Below are positions 46,890 to 57,892 of a stretch of DNA of 64,000 nt, piece after piece. Source of the stretch: Pseudomonas sp. B6002 (GTDB lineage Bacteria; Pseudomonadota; Gammaproteobacteria; Pseudomonadales; Pseudomonadaceae); the NCBI RefSeq assembly GCF_013385985.1, contig NZ_JACAOY010000003.1:84061-148060 (forward strand), in the 5' to 3' direction. Each line of letters starts with the position of its first letter. The stretch's first letter is position 1. A program made the position numbers and the translations under genes. Below the pieces are notes generated by a model, which was given only the letters and a program-made list of their open reading frames with translations, was not told where the DNA came from and searched no databases.

Positions 46890-48140
46890 TTACAGCAGGC
46901 TGAGCGGGTAACTGACGATCAACCGGTTTTCATCGAACTCGTTGTTGCTGTAGTCGCGGCGCATGCTCGAATTGCGCCAGCGTACGTTGAGGTCGCGCAG
47001 TGGCCCGCTTTGCACGGTGTAACCCAGCTCGCTCTCGCGGCCCCATTCCTTGCCATCGGTGACGGTGCCGGTGTGCACGTTGCTGCCACTGATGTAGCGG
47101 TTCATCAGGGTCAGGCCCGGCACGCCGAGGGTGACGAAGTTGAAGTCGTGGCGCACTTGCCAGGATTTTTCCTGGGCATTGTCGTAGCTGGCGTTGTAGC
47201 TGTCGTTGGCCAGGGTGCCGCCGCTGGTGCCGTTGACGCGCATCCAGGCGCTGTTGCCGGTGAGTCGTTGCAGGCCGACGTAGAAGGTGTTGCCGCCGTA
47301 GCGCGCCGAGAACAGGCCGGACCAGGTCTTGTTGTCCAGTTCCCCGGCGCGGGCGCTGCCGTCATCCTTGCCGTAGAAGAACCCGAGGTTGGCGCCCAGG
47401 GTCCAGTCGCCCACGGGTTGGCTGTGGGTCAGGTTGAGGTATTGCTGGCTGTAGATGTCCTTGAGCTGGGCATTCCACAGGCCGACCTGGGTCCGTTTGT
47501 CGTTGAACGCGTATTCCAGGCCCTGGAAGTTGAAGCGGTCGGAGGTGAAGGCGGTTTTACCGAACATCGACATGTCGCTCATGCTGCTGTCGTCACGCGG
47601 GCTGTTGGCGCGGAACTGGCCGCCGTACAGCGTCAGGCCGCTGATTTCCTTGGAGGTGATCTGCCCGCCGCGCAGGGTTTGCGGCAGGGAGCGGCCATCG
47701 TCGGACCGCAGGATCGGCAGCACTGGCATCCACTCGCCGACCTTCACTTCGGTCTTGGAAATGCGCGCCTTGAACGCCACGCCCAGGCGCCCGAACTCAT
47801 CGGCAGGGCGGCCATCGTGGTCCAGCGGCAGCAACTGCGTACCGCCGGTGCCGCGCCCGCCGTCGAGCTTGAGCGAGTACAAGCCGAGTACATCCATACC
47901 AAAACCCACGGTGCCCTGGGTGAAGCCGGACTTGGCGTCGAGGATGAAACTCTGCGTCCACTCCTGCGCGCCGCCCTGGGCTTTGGTCGGGTTGGTGTAG
48001 TTACGGTTGAAGAAAAAATTGCGCAGGTTGAGGTTGACGCTGGCGTCTTCGAGAAAGCCGTGTTCCTCGGCGAGGACGGGTAGGGTAACGCACGCGACAG
48101 CGGTCGCCAGCACGAACTGGCGCGGGTGGAAAATGCTCAT
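46890..48140 (-). CDS. OprD-family outer-membrane porin
   Basis: 416 residues. Signal peptide cleaved after VLA (residue 24), then EEHGFLEDASVNLNLRNFFFNRNYT, the start of the 18-strand OprD barrel; it ends in LIVSYPLSLL with an aromatic/hydrophobic C-terminal strand. OprD/OpdK-type porins pass basic amino acids or aromatic/carboxylic acids. The nearby pca genes suggest an aromatic acid, as for PcaP/BenF-like porins, but no shared PcaR site is seen. Confidence 0.9.
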   Translation of the reverse strand: MSIFHPRQFVLATAVACVTLPVLAEEHGFLEDASVNLNLRNFFFNRNYTNPTKAQGGAQEWTQSFILDAKSGFTQGTVGFGMDVLGLYSLKLDGGRGTGGTQLLPLDHDGRPADEFGRLGVAFKARISKTEVKVGEWMPVLPILRSDDGRSLPQTLRGGQITSKEISGLTLYGGQFRANSPRDDSSMSDMSMFGKTAFTSDRFNFQGLEYAFNDKRTQVGLWNAQLKDIYSQQYLNLTHSQPVGDWTLGANLGFFYGKDDGSARAGELDNKTWSGLFSARYGGNTFYVGLQRLTGNSAWMRVNGTSGGTLANDSYNASYDNAQEKSWQVRHDFNFVTLGVPGLTLMNRYISGSNVHTGTVTDGKEWGRESELGYTVQSGPLRDLNVRWRNSSMRRDYSNNEFDENRLIVSYPLSLL

Positions 48141-48291
48141 GGTGTAGGACCTGTTGTTATTGGGGTTATGCAGGTGCCGGCCATGGTGAAGGGCGGTGCA
48201 GGGGCGTTGAAAGTGGGGGAAGGCGGGTTGTGGGCGATGATCGAACGCAAGTTGGCGGGCCTGTGCGTTGCGCTCAGGCCCGCCTTTGGGC

Positions 48292-49905
48292 TTAACGCCG
48301 GGGCAGGTCGAAGTGGGTCCAGGGAACCGCCGGCAAGTAATGCTGGGCCGCAACAATCGCGCTCACCATCACCACCAGGAACACCACTTGCAGCGGGCTC
48401 CAGAACGCCCAGTGCAAACCGTTGAGCCACGGGTAGCCGTGGCTGAACGCCTGGCTGATGTGGCCGATGCGTTTTTTATGCAGCAGGTTGATCAGCACCA
48501 TGCCGGCGTAAGTGACCATGCCCAGCACGCCGAGCATCAGCCCGCAGGCCAGCAACATGACGGCCTGCGGCACGCCGTGACGTATCACCAGCCAATAACT
48601 GTTGGGGTTGAACCGCTTGGGCACCAGGCGCTCAGTCAGCCACAGGTCCGGGACCTTGAAGGTCGAACTCATTCCTGCCCACAGCTGCGTGACGCGAAAG
48701 CCAATCCCGGCCGGTACGAACGCCATCAGCATGAAGATCACGATCGACATCAGGTCCATGCGGTCGGGTTTGTCGTGGGCGATGCTCAGGCCGAGGCCTA
48801 ATGCAAAGACGGCCCACAGTCGGATAAATACTTGGGTGTAGATCGGCCGGGGGACAAATCTGCGCCAGAAAAACAGGTCGTCTTGCGGCACGCGCTCAGC
48901 CAGTTGCGGGTAACGCCAGGTCAGGGTCTCGGCCAGGTGCTGGCACGCGTTCCACTCGTTTTCGCCGAATGTGTCGATGATGCGTTTGTGTTGGGTGGCC
49001 GACATTGGCGTCAGCAACAGCCGCGCCGCCAAGGCATCCGGAGACGTACGCCGAGGGTCCTGGGCCTTGTCTTGCAGATTGGCGAAGAAGCTTTCCTGCT
49101 CGCAGCGCGAGACCAGTTGGCGCCACATCCACGCGGGTTCCGGGAACACGCCTTTCTGGTCATCCCAGCCAAACGCCTGGCACACCCGCTCGAACAGCGG
49201 CACGCTCCACTGGGTGTCGTACAGTAGTTGAAGGACGATGCGCTGCCACTGTTGCTGCAGGTCGAACACGCGCAGCCAGGGCTGGCTGTTGTACTGCGTG
49301 AGTTGGGTGATGAATTCGCGCTCGGCCTTTTGCTCCAGCAGTTCTTGCAAGGTGAGGCGATAGTCCTGCAACAGTTCGGCGCTCAGGGCCTCGTGCTGCC
49401 AGGGCGTCATGCTCACCTGTTGCCAGGGTGTCAGCCATTCCAGGTGCTGAGCCGCCCAGCGCGCGATGGCGCTGCGCTCGCCTGGCGCGTCGAAGCAGTG
49501 GCGCAACAGGCCGTCCTGGAAGGCGTCGGCGCACCCTTGAAGTTGGGCGTGAGCCCAGCGTTCATCGAGGTTGTGCACATTGAGGCCAGCGAGCAGGGCC
49601 TGGGCCGGGCTCGGTGCTGGGGCGTCAAACGGCGCAGGGCTGAGCGGGCGCACGTCCATCAGTTCGGCCAGGTCGCTGAGGTTGGCGTAGGCCGGTTCGG
49701 CGACAGGCGCGTGAACGGTCTCCTCGGCCTCGTCATCTGTGCGCCAGCGTGCTTCATTCAACGCTTCTTCGTAGGCTTCGCGCAGGCGCTGGAAGCCTTC
49801 GGGATCATCGTCCGGCCGGCAGCCCTTGAGCAGGCGCGCGTAGGTGCGCTTGATCGTGCGCTCGTCGGCATCGTCTGCCAGTTGCAACACTGTCCAACAA
49901 TCCAT
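48292..49905 (-). CDS. J-domain-like membrane protein paired with HscC
   Basis: 537 residues. The N-terminal J-like domain (MDCWTVLQLADDADERTIKR, about 1-50) has KGCRPDDDPEGF where a canonical J protein has the HPD tripeptide: the histidine is Arg here. A helical middle region and four hydrophobic segments near the C terminus anchor it in the membrane. It starts 11 bases after the hscC stop with AAAGGA, so the two are an operon, resembling E. coli HscC with DjlB/DjlC. Confidence 0.88.
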   Translation of the reverse strand: MDCWTVLQLADDADERTIKRTYARLLKGCRPDDDPEGFQRLREAYEEALNEARWRTDDEAEETVHAPVAEPAYANLSDLAELMDVRPLSPAPFDAPAPSPAQALLAGLNVHNLDERWAHAQLQGCADAFQDGLLRHCFDAPGERSAIARWAAQHLEWLTPWQQVSMTPWQHEALSAELLQDYRLTLQELLEQKAEREFITQLTQYNSQPWLRVFDLQQQWQRIVLQLLYDTQWSVPLFERVCQAFGWDDQKGVFPEPAWMWRQLVSRCEQESFFANLQDKAQDPRRTSPDALAARLLLTPMSATQHKRIIDTFGENEWNACQHLAETLTWRYPQLAERVPQDDLFFWRRFVPRPIYTQVFIRLWAVFALGLGLSIAHDKPDRMDLMSIVIFMLMAFVPAGIGFRVTQLWAGMSSTFKVPDLWLTERLVPKRFNPNSYWLVIRHGVPQAVMLLACGLMLGVLGMVTYAGMVLINLLHKKRIGHISQAFSHGYPWLNGLHWAFWSPLQVVFLVVMVSAIVAAQHYLPAVPWTHFDLPRR

Positions 49906-49916
49906 GTCGTTTTCCT

Positions 49917-51614
49917 TTAGCGCCAGAACCCGTTGTCGAGTTGCTCAAGGTGACGGGTGAGTTCACTGCGGGCCTCGCGGATGCGGCGTTCGTCCTGGGT
50001 GTCGAGCACTTGCTGGAACTGTGCGGCCCAGTGGCCGAGTTGTTCGCGCACCTCGCCCAGGCTCTCCTGGTAGAGGCGTTCGAGGCGGGCGACCAGCACG
50101 GTGTTGACCTGCTGATCACGCGGGTGAACCTTCAACTGCGCCAGGGCTTGCAGGCGTTGCTGGATCTCCTCCGGGCTCAACACGCCAGGGTTGTTCTCGA
50201 TAACCAGCGAGTGTTGCTCGCCGGTCAACGGGATCTTCACCTGGGCTTCCAGCAGGCCGTTGTTGTCGTAGGTAAAACGCACGTCCAGCGACACCTCGCC
50301 GGCCTTGCGCTTGGGCACCGCGATGTCCAGTTGGCCGAGTTCGATGTTGTCTTTGACCAGGCGGCTTTCGCCCTGGAAGATCTTGAGCAGCACCTGGCTC
50401 TGGTTGTCATGCAGGGTCACGACTGACTTGACCCGGCTCACCGGCACGCTGCTGTTGCGTTCGATCAACGGCAGGTAGTGGCCGCTTTCGATATGGCCGC
50501 CGTACTGGTTCGAGGTCTCGATGCCCAGGGTGTAGGGGCAGACGTCGGTGAGCACCACCTCTTCCAGCGCCGCCGAGCGGGCCTTCAGTGCTGCCTGAAT
50601 CGCCGCGCCGTGGGCGACGACCTGGTCCGGGTCGAGGCTGATGGACGGGAAGCGCCCGAACAGGCCGGCGGCGAGCTTGCGCACCAGCGGCATGCGCGTG
50701 GTGCCGCCGACCAGCAGGATTTCATCGAGGTCGCCCACGCGGATCCGCGCATCACGCAGGGCGCGTTCGATCGGCGCGCGCAGGCGTTCCAGCAGGGGCG
50801 TGTAGAGCTTGGCGAGTTCTTGCTGGGTGATGGTCTTGACCCATTGCTGGCCGTCGACGCGCAGGCTGAACTCGGCGCTGTCGTCCTGGCCCAGGGCTTT
50901 ACGCACGCGCTCGGCTTCGCGGCGCAGGGCTTGCAGCACGCTGCTGGTGGGCGGGAAGCCTTGGGCGTTGCGCTGGCTGTCGACGAAGTGTTCCAGCAGC
51001 AGGGTGTCGAAGTCTTCGCCGCCAAGGAAATTGTCGCCTGCGCTGGCACGCACTTCCATCACGCCGTCGAACAGCTCGATGATCGACACGTCGAAGGTGC
51101 CGCCACCCAGGTCGAACACCAGGAACGAGGTTTCCTTGTCACGCTGGTGCAGGCCGTAGGCCAAGGCGGCGGCGGTGGGTTCGTTGATCAGTTTTTCAAC
51201 GTTGAGCCCGGCCAGCTCGCCAGCGATGCGCGTGGCCTTGCGTTGGCCATCGCTGAAGTAGGCGGGCACGCTGATCACGGCGTCGGTGACGGTCTGGCCG
51301 TAGGTGCGCTCGATGTCTTCCTTGAGGCTCTTGAGCACCAGCGCCGAGAGTTCTTCGGGACGGAACGAGCGGTCGCCCAGGCGCACTTCGGTGGCGCTGC
51401 CCATGTAGCGCTTGAACAGCGAGGTGGTCAGGTGCGGGTGGGTGTGCAGGCGTTCCTTGGCGGCTTGGCCCACCAGGACACGGCCTTGATCATCCAGGCC
51501 GACCACACTGGGGGTCAGCAGTTGGCCAAGGGCATTGGGCACCATTTCGGCGGCATCGCCGCGCCAGACGGCGGCCAGGCTGTTGGTCGTCCCCAGGTCG
51601 ATTCCTACGATCAT
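49917..51614 (-). CDS. hscC: Specialised Hsp70 chaperone HscC
   Basis: 565 residues, shorter than DnaK (638) for lack of the C-terminal lid. The ATPase domain has [10 protein letters not shown] (phosphate 1), [13 protein letters not shown] (phosphate 2) and [11 protein letters not shown] (adenosine). The substrate domain follows [20 protein letters not shown]. The ATG at 51614 with AGAGGGAG upstream starts right at the ATPase fold. No grpE is adjacent; it probably serves a narrow set of clients with the downstream J-like protein. Confidence 0.95.
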   Translation of the reverse strand: MIVGIDLGTTNSLAAVWRGDAAEMVPNALGQLLTPSVVGLDDQGRVLVGQAAKERLHTHPHLTTSLFKRYMGSATEVRLGDRSFRPEELSALVLKSLKEDIERTYGQTVTDAVISVPAYFSDGQRKATRIAGELAGLNVEKLINEPTAAALAYGLHQRDKETSFLVFDLGGGTFDVSIIELFDGVMEVRASAGDNFLGGEDFDTLLLEHFVDSQRNAQGFPPTSSVLQALRREAERVRKALGQDDSAEFSLRVDGQQWVKTITQQELAKLYTPLLERLRAPIERALRDARIRVGDLDEILLVGGTTRMPLVRKLAAGLFGRFPSISLDPDQVVAHGAAIQAALKARSAALEEVVLTDVCPYTLGIETSNQYGGHIESGHYLPLIERNSSVPVSRVKSVVTLHDNQSQVLLKIFQGESRLVKDNIELGQLDIAVPKRKAGEVSLDVRFTYDNNGLLEAQVKIPLTGEQHSLVIENNPGVLSPEEIQQRLQALAQLKVHPRDQQVNTVLVARLERLYQESLGEVREQLGHWAAQFQQVLDTQDERRIREARSELTRHLEQLDNGFWR

Positions 51615-51699
51615 TACGACAAGCTCCCTCTGTGGTCTGTAAGAATCTGTTACCAATTTTACCCTGAAGGGTTGGGCGAAAAGCAAGGCAACAACGCTA

Positions 51700-51809
51700 C
51701 GCCGCTCTCTGTAGGAGCCGGCTTGCCGGCGATAGCGGTGTGTCAGCTAAAAATGTAGTTGCTGACAGATCACCATCGCTGGCAAGCCAGCTCCTACAGA
51801 GAGCGGCGG
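51700..51809. repeat. Extended REPIN with 19-bp perfect outer arms
   Basis: CGCCGCTCTCTGTAGGAGC and its inverse GCTCCTACAGAGAGCGGCG extend beyond the usual REP arm. The inner arms are one of the GCCGGCGAT type and one of the ATCGCTGGC type. It lies between the hscC promoter and the ttgC end. Confidence 0.9.
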
Positions 51810-51813
51810 GCAT

Positions 51814-51845
51814 AAAAAAACCGCTTCCGGTGAGGGAAGCGGTTT
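51814..51845 (-). terminator. Terminator of the RND efflux operon
   Basis: AAACCGCTTCC, loop, GGAAGCGGTTT with a run of seven T on the minus strand, 18 bases after the ttgC stop. Confidence 0.9.
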
Positions 51846-51862
51846 GGTGTAAAGCGCTGCTA

Positions 51863-53320
51863 TCAGAACAACTTCAACGGCGGCGCTTCTTCTTTCAGCG
51901 GCTCGTTCTTGGCCGTCTGCTCGTTCCAGCCACCGCCGAGGGCCTTGTACAGGTTGACCTCGCTGGTGAGCTGCGCCAGGCGGTCGGTGATCAGCGATTG
52001 CTGGGCACTGAACAGTTGGCGCTGGGCGTCGAGGAACGTCAGGTTGCTGTCGACACCAATGCGGTAGCGACGCTCGGCCAGGCGGTAGTAATCCTGGTTG
52101 GCCGCGACGAAGCCACGTTGGGCATCCAGCTGCTGCTTGTAGGTCTCACGCGCGGCGAGGCCGTCGGAGACTTCCTGGAAGCCGGTCTGGATGGCCTTCT
52201 CGTAGTTGGCCACGTTGATCTCTTTCTGGATCTTCGAGTAGTCCAGGCTTGCGCGCAGGCTACCGGCGTTGAAGATCGGGATGTTGATCTGCGGGGCGAA
52301 CGACCAGGTGCCCGAGCCGCCCTTGAACAGGCCGCCCAGGGTCGGGCTGGCGGTGCCGGCGCTGGCCGTCAGGCTGATGCTCGGGAAGAACGCTGCACGG
52401 GCTGCGCCGATGTTGGCGTTGGCGGCCTTGAGGTTGTACTCGGCCTGCACGATGTCGGGACGACGTTGCAGCAGGTCCGAAGGCAACCCGGCGGGCACTT
52501 CGCTGAGCAGGTCATCCGCCAGCGGCTTGCTGGTGATGTTGGCCGGCAAGCCGGTGCCCAGCAGCAGGGTCAGGCTGTTTTCGTCCTGGGCCACCTGGCG
52601 CGTATAACGCGCCAGTTGCACACGGGCGTTTTCCACCGAGGTGCGCGCCTGGCTGAGGTCGAGGGCCGAGGCCACGCCGACTTCATTGCTGCGCGAGGTC
52701 AGCTTGTAGCTCTGCTCGAACGCGCCCAGGGTGTCCTGGGTGAGCTTGAGCAGTTCTTTGTCGGCCTGCCAAGTCAGGTAGGCGTTGGCTACGCTGGCCA
52801 CCAGGCTGATCTGGGTGCTGCGCCGTGCTTCTTCAGTGGCGAAGTACTTCTGCAGGGCTTCCTCGCTAAGGCTGCGCACGCGACCGAACAGGTCCAGCTC
52901 ATAAGAACTGATACCCAGGCCAGCCGAGTATTGGCTGCTGATGGTCGATTCGCCGGTCTGCGACAGCTTGGCCGGGGTACGCGAACGGCTGCCGCTGCCC
53001 GTGGCCGAGACGGCCGGGAACAGGTCGGCGCGCTGGATCTGGTACTGCGCGGCGTAGGCATCGATGTTCAGGGCCGCGACACGCAGGTCGCGGTTGTTCA
53101 CCAGTGCAGTTTGGATCAACTGTTGCAGGGCAGGATCATGGAAAAACTGCTTCCAGCCTTGCTCCGCCGCGGCCTGGCTCGGCGCCTGGGCCGACGAATA
53201 CGCCGGCCCCTGCGGGAACTGGGCGGCCACCGGCGCCTCAGGGCGCTGATAGTCAGGTATCAGCGAGCAGCCACTGAGCACGAATGCCGTGACGGCTAAG
53301 GAGAGTAGCGACTTGCTCAT
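51863..53320 (-). CDS. ttgC: RND efflux outer-membrane channel TtgC/OprM-like
   Basis: 485 residues. Lipobox VLSGC (Cys18), then the TolC-fold repeats ([20 protein letters not shown] and its counterpart [33 protein letters not shown]). It forms the trimeric exit duct of the tripartite pump. The start overlaps the ttgB stop (ATGA). Names used in the group include oprM, ttgC and emhC. Confidence 0.95.
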   Translation of the reverse strand: MSKSLLSLAVTAFVLSGCSLIPDYQRPEAPVAAQFPQGPAYSSAQAPSQAAAEQGWKQFFHDPALQQLIQTALVNNRDLRVAALNIDAYAAQYQIQRADLFPAVSATGSGSRSRTPAKLSQTGESTISSQYSAGLGISSYELDLFGRVRSLSEEALQKYFATEEARRSTQISLVASVANAYLTWQADKELLKLTQDTLGAFEQSYKLTSRSNEVGVASALDLSQARTSVENARVQLARYTRQVAQDENSLTLLLGTGLPANITSKPLADDLLSEVPAGLPSDLLQRRPDIVQAEYNLKAANANIGAARAAFFPSISLTASAGTASPTLGGLFKGGSGTWSFAPQINIPIFNAGSLRASLDYSKIQKEINVANYEKAIQTGFQEVSDGLAARETYKQQLDAQRGFVAANQDYYRLAERRYRIGVDSNLTFLDAQRQLFSAQQSLITDRLAQLTSEVNLYKALGGGWNEQTAKNEPLKEEAPPLKLF

Positions 53321-56300
53321 TGGCCAGCCTCTTTAGGAGTTTCAGTGGTGTCTTTCTTTTTACGTTCGCCAGCCGAGGACACGGTTGCATAGAACAGTGG
53401 CACCCAGAAGATCGCCAGCACGGTGGCGGTGATCATACCGCCAATTACGCCCGTACCGATGGCGTGCTGGCTGCCCGAGCCGGCACCAGTGGAAATCGCC
53501 AGGGGCAGTACGCCGAGCATGAACGCCATGGAGGTCATGATGATCGGACGCAGACGCATGCGGGAGGCCTCGATGGCCGCCTCCACGATGCCCTTGCCTT
53601 GCTCATGCAGCTCCTTGGCGAACTCGACGATCAGGATGGCGTTTTTCGCCGCCAGGCCCACCGTCACCAACAAGCCCACCTGGAAGAACACGTCGTTGGA
53701 CAGGCCGCGCAGGCTGGTGGCGATCAATGCACCGATCACACCCAGTGGCACCACCAGGATCACCGCGATCGGGATCGACCAGCTTTCGTACAGGGCCGCA
53801 AGGCACAGGAACACCACCAGCAGCGACAGGGCGTACAACGCTGGCGCCTGGGAGCCGGACAGGCGTTCTTCGTACGACAGGCCGGTCCAGGCGTAGCCCA
53901 CGCCGGCTGGCAAGTCCTTGGCAATACGCTCGACTTCGGCCATCGCGTCACCGGTACTGTAGCCCGGTGCTGGCGTACCGAGGATTTCCATCGCCGCTAC
54001 ACCGTTGTAACGCGAGAGCTTCGGCGAGCCGTAGATCCACTTGCCCGACGAGATGGCCGACAGCGGCACCATCTTCCCGGAGTTGCTGCGCACGTACCAT
54101 TTGTTCAGGTCTTCCGGAGACATCCGGCTGGCGGCGTCACCCTGCACGTACACCTTCTTCACGCGACCACGGTCGATGAAGTCGTTGACGTAGCTGCCAC
54201 CCAAGGCAATCGCCAGGGTCTGCTGGATGTCCGACAGGCTGATGCCCTGGGCACTGGCTTTTTCGTCGTCAACGGTGAGTTCGTATTGCGGCTCATCGTT
54301 TACGCCGTTGGGGCGCACGCCCGCCAGGACCTTGCTTTGCGCTGCGGCACCGAGGAACTGGTTGCGTGCAGCCATCAGCTTCTCGTGGCCGACGCCACCC
54401 TGGTCTTGCAGGAACACGTCGAAACCCGTGGCGTTACCCAGTTCCAGCACCGAAGGCGGCACGATGGCAAAGACCATGGCGTCCTTGAAGGCCCCGAAGA
54501 AGTAACCCTGGGCACGCTTGGCCACTTCAAATACCGATTGCGTGGCATCCCGCTCGCCCCACGGCTTGAGCATCACGAACGCAAGGCCCGAGCTCTGGCC
54601 ACGGCCGGCGAAGTTAAAACCGTTCACGGTGAACACCGACTTTACGGCCTTGCCTTCGCCAGGCTCGCCTTCCTTGTCGTTGAGCAGGAAGGCACGCATG
54701 TCGTCGATGACTTTTTGCGTACGTTCAGCCGACGAACCGACCGGCGTCTGCACCTGGGCAAAGATCACACCCTGGTCTTCCTCGGGCAGGAACGCGCTCG
54801 GAATACGGGTGAACATCCAGATCATGCCGGCCAGGATCAACGCGTACACCAGGAACGCCGGGATCTTGTGCTTGATCATGCCGCCGACGCCACGCTCGTA
54901 TTTCAGCACGCCGCTGTCGAAGGTACGGTTGAACCAGCCAAAGAAACCGCGCTTGGGTTGGCCGTGTTTTTCAGGGTCGATGTCCTTGAGCATGGTGGCG
55001 CACAAGGCTGGGGTGAAGATCAGGGCAACCAGTACCGACAACGCCATCGCCGACACAATGGTGATGGAGAACTGTCGGTAGATCACACCTGTGGAACCGC
55101 CGAAGAATGCCATCGGCAGCAGTACCGCCGACAGTACCAGGGCAATACCCACCAGGGCGCCCTGGATCTGGCCCATGGATTTGATCGTCGCTTCTTTGGG
55201 CGACAAATGCTCCTCGGCCATCACCCGCTCGACGTTTTCCACTACGACGATGGCGTCGTCCACCAGCAAGCCGATGGCCAGGATCATGCCGAACATGGTC
55301 AGGGTGTTGATGGTGAAGCCAAAGGCCGCGAGGATCCCGAACGTACCCAGCAATACCACCGGTACGGTCATGGTGGTGATGATGGTGGCGCGGAAGTTCT
55401 GCAGGAACAGGAACATCACCAGGAACACCAGCACGATCGCTTCGACCAGGGTGTCAACCACACCGGAGATCGATTCGGTCACCACAGGCGTGGTGTCGTA
55501 CGGCACCACGGCCTTCATGCCTGGCGGGAAGAACGGTTCCAGGGACGCCACGGTGGCGCGGATGGCCTTGCCAGTGTCCAGGGCGTTGGCGCCGGCTGCC
55601 AGCTTGATCGCCATACCGGAAGCCGGTTTGCCGTTGAACTGTGCGCTGATGCTGTAGTTCTGGCCGCCCAGTTCGATACGGGCAACGTCGCCCAGTCGAA
55701 CCTGCGAGCCGTCGGCATTGACCTTCATCAGGATCTTGCCGAACGCTTCAGCGGTTTGCAGACGAGTCTTGCCGATGATGGTGGCGTTCAGCTGGGTACC
55801 GGGCAGGGCAGGCAGGCCGCCGAGTTGGCCGGTGGCCACCTGAACGTTCTGGGCCGCGATGGCGTTGCTGACATCCACCGGCGTGAGCTGGTAGTTGTTC
55901 AGCTTGGCCGGGTCGAGCCAGATACGCATGGCGTACTGCGAACCGAACACCTGGAAGTCACCCACACCTGCGGTACGGGAGATCGGGTCCTGGATGTTGG
56001 ACACGATGTAGTTGGACAGGTCGTCCTTGGTCATGCTGCCGTCTTCCGACACCAGACCGATCACCATCAGGAAGTTCTTCACCGACTTGGTCACGCGGAT
56101 ACCCTGCTGCTGCACTTCTTGCGGCAGCAGTGGGGTCGCCAGGTTCAGCTTGTTCTGCACCTGAACCTGGGCGATGTCCGGGTTGGTACCCTGGTTGAAC
56201 GTCGCGGTGATGGTCATGCTGCCGTCGGAGTTACTGTCCGAGGCGACGTAACGCAGGTTGTCGATACCGTTGAGCTGTTGCTCGATCACCTGCACCACGG

Positions 56301-56478
56301 TGTCCTGCACGGTTTGTGCAGAGGCACCCGGGTAGGTCACCTGGATATCGATGGCGGTTGGCGCAATGGCCGGGTACTGGTTGATGGGCAACTTCAGGAT
56401 CGACAGTGCCCCGACCAGCATGATCACCAGGGCAATTACCCAGGCGAAAATGGGACGGTCGATAAAAAATTTAGACAT
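53317..56478 (-). CDS. ttgB: RND efflux inner-membrane pump TtgB/MexB-like
   Basis: 1053 residues, standard for AcrB/Mex[21 protein letters not shown] is TM1; the proton-relay Asp-Asp pair lies in [18 protein letters not shown] in TM4, with the Lys of TM10 in [17 protein letters not shown]. Two large periplasmic loops repeat. Exports solvents, dyes and several antibiotic classes using the proton gradient. Four bases after the ttgA stop. Confidence 0.97.
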   Translation of the reverse strand: MSKFFIDRPIFAWVIALVIMLVGALSILKLPINQYPAIAPTAIDIQVTYPGASAQTVQDTVVQVIEQQLNGIDNLRYVASDSNSDGSMTITATFNQGTNPDIAQVQVQNKLNLATPLLPQEVQQQGIRVTKSVKNFLMVIGLVSEDGSMTKDDLSNYIVSNIQDPISRTAGVGDFQVFGSQYAMRIWLDPAKLNNYQLTPVDVSNAIAAQNVQVATGQLGGLPALPGTQLNATIIGKTRLQTAEAFGKILMKVNADGSQVRLGDVARIELGGQNYSISAQFNGKPASGMAIKLAAGANALDTGKAIRATVASLEPFFPPGMKAVVPYDTTPVVTESISGVVDTLVEAIVLVFLVMFLFLQNFRATIITTMTVPVVLLGTFGILAAFGFTINTLTMFGMILAIGLLVDDAIVVVENVERVMAEEHLSPKEATIKSMGQIQGALVGIALVLSAVLLPMAFFGGSTGVIYRQFSITIVSAMALSVLVALIFTPALCATMLKDIDPEKHGQPKRGFFGWFNRTFDSGVLKYERGVGGMIKHKIPAFLVYALILAGMIWMFTRIPSAFLPEEDQGVIFAQVQTPVGSSAERTQKVIDDMRAFLLNDKEGEPGEGKAVKSVFTVNGFNFAGRGQSSGLAFVMLKPWGERDATQSVFEVAKRAQGYFFGAFKDAMVFAIVPPSVLELGNATGFDVFLQDQGGVGHEKLMAARNQFLGAAAQSKVLAGVRPNGVNDEPQYELTVDDEKASAQGISLSDIQQTLAIALGGSYVNDFIDRGRVKKVYVQGDAASRMSPEDLNKWYVRSNSGKMVPLSAISSGKWIYGSPKLSRYNGVAAMEILGTPAPGYSTGDAMAEVERIAKDLPAGVGYAWTGLSYEERLSGSQAPALYALSLLVVFLCLAALYESWSIPIAVILVVPLGVIGALIATSLRGLSNDVFFQVGLLVTVGLAAKNAILIVEFAKELHEQGKGIVEAAIEASRMRLRPIIMTSMAFMLGVLPLAISTGAGSGSQHAIGTGVIGGMITATVLAIFWVPLFYATVSSAGERKKKDTTETPKEAGQ

Positions 56479-56481
56479 GGG

Positions 56482-57627
56482 TTACTCCCCTTTGCCCGTA
56501 GTGGCAGCAGGAGCAGCGGTTCCAGCAGGCTTGGCGTTATCGGCGTCCTTGACCTTGACTTCGATGCCCGGCTTGATGAATTGCAAGCCTTCGGTGATCA
56601 CGCGGTCACCGGCGTCCAGGCCTTTTTCCACCAGCCAGTAGGCACCGGCCGTACGGTTGGCAACCAGTACGCGTTGCTCGACCTTGTTGTCCTTGTTCAC
56701 GATCAGCGCAGTCGGGATGCCCTTGAGGTCGCGGGTCACGCCTTGCTGCGGTGCGAGGATGGCCTTGCTGTTCACGCCGGCTTGCAGTTGGGCGTGTACG
56801 AACATGCCTGGCAGCAGGGTGTGGTCAGGGTTGGGGAACACGGCGCGCAGGGTCACGGAACCGGTGGTCTGGTCGACCGACACTTCGGAGAATTCCAGCT
56901 TGCCGTCCTGGGCGTAGGAACTGCCGTCTTCCAGAGTCAGCTTGACCTTGGCGGCATTGTCGCCGGCTTTCTGCAGTTGGCCGCTTTCCAGGTCGCGGCG
57001 CAGTTTCAGCATCTCGGCCGAGGACTGCGTGACGTCGACGTAGATCGGGTCCAATTGCTGGATCACTGCCATGGCGTCGGTCTGGCCATTGCTGACCAGT
57101 GCGCCTTCGGTCACCGAAGAACGGCCAATACGCCCGGAGATCGGCGCGAACACTTTGGTGTAGCGCACGTTGATCTGGGCGGTTTGAACGTTTGCTTCTG
57201 CGGTCATGCGGTTGGCGACGGCTGTGTCATATTCCTGACGGCTGACGGCTTGTTCATCGACCAACTGCTTGTAGCGGTCAGTGATGGACTTGGTCTGGGT
57301 CAGGCTGGCTTGTGCGCTTTTCAGGGTGGCTTCATACACCGACGGGTCGATCTGGTAGAGCTGTTGCCCTTCCTTCACGTCGCCGCCTTCCTTGAACAGG
57401 CGCTTGAGAATGATGCCGTTGACCTGTGGGCGAACTTCCGCAATGCGGTAGGCGGTGGTGCGGCCTGGCAGTTCGGACGTCAGGGTAAAGGCTTGCGGTT
57501 GAATGGTGACCACGCCGACCTGAGGGGTTTGAGCGGGCGGAGCCGCTTCTTCCTTTTTACATCCGCTGAGCAGCGATGCCAGGGCGACGGCAGTAACCAG
57601 AGCGGTAACAGCTGGCTTAAGTTGCAT
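56482..57627 (-). CDS. ttgA: RND efflux membrane-fusion protein TtgA/MexA-like
   Basis: 381 residues. Lipobox LLSGC (Cys23), barrel-sandwich (lipoyl) halves VRPQVNGIILKRLFKEGGDVKEG and VFAPISGRIGRSSVTEGALV, and an alpha-hairpin between them. It bridges TtgB and TtgC in the periplasm. ATG 57627 has GAGGATC upstream. Controlled by the operator at 57717-57748. Confidence 0.95.
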   Translation of the reverse strand: MQLKPAVTALVTAVALASLLSGCKKEEAAPPAQTPQVGVVTIQPQAFTLTSELPGRTTAYRIAEVRPQVNGIILKRLFKEGGDVKEGQQLYQIDPSVYEATLKSAQASLTQTKSITDRYKQLVDEQAVSRQEYDTAVANRMTAEANVQTAQINVRYTKVFAPISGRIGRSSVTEGALVSNGQTDAMAVIQQLDPIYVDVTQSSAEMLKLRRDLESGQLQKAGDNAAKVKLTLEDGSSYAQDGKLEFSEVSVDQTTGSVTLRAVFPNPDHTLLPGMFVHAQLQAGVNSKAILAPQQGVTRDLKGIPTALIVNKDNKVEQRVLVANRTAGAYWLVEKGLDAGDRVITEGLQFIKPGIEVKVKDADNAKPAGTAAPAATTGKGE

Positions 57628-57716
57628 GAAGATCCTCGGGTCAGGCGCGCAGACTGCGCACAAGAAGTGTGGAAGGGTAAAAAACAAGCTGTGAGTAGAT
57701 AAGTAGCTTGCTACGC

Positions 57717-57748
57717 AATATACTTACGTTCACGGTTGTTTGTAAACT
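57717..57748. promoter_or_regulatory. TtgR-type operator between ttgA and ttgR
   Basis: On the minus strand GTTTACAAACAACCGTGAAC followed by GTAAGTATATT closely follows the published TtgR operator of P. putida (TTTACAAACAACC...GTAAGTATA). It covers the shared promoter region of the divergent genes. Confidence 0.85.
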
Positions 57749-57892
57749 CTTGACAGGCTTTGCGAAATGTTGACAAAGCAGCTCCGAAAGCCTCGATTTT
57801 AGTACGTTCGGCGCCCATGACGGCGTCGTCCCACAATTATTCAGATGATGGTCCAGCACCATCCACAGTGTCCTGATAGAGGTTTTACTGCC

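Noticed and set aside
46890-48140. Naming the OprD-type porin pcaP
   Set aside because: It is on the opposite strand, separated from pcaC by a deacetylase gene and with no PcaR box. Aromatic uptake is only a possibility.
53320-57702. Open frame of 1460 codons on the plus strand
   Set aside because: It is antisense to the three RND efflux genes, has histidine/glutamine-rich low-complexity translation and no ribosome-binding site. It is a shadow of GC-rich third positions.
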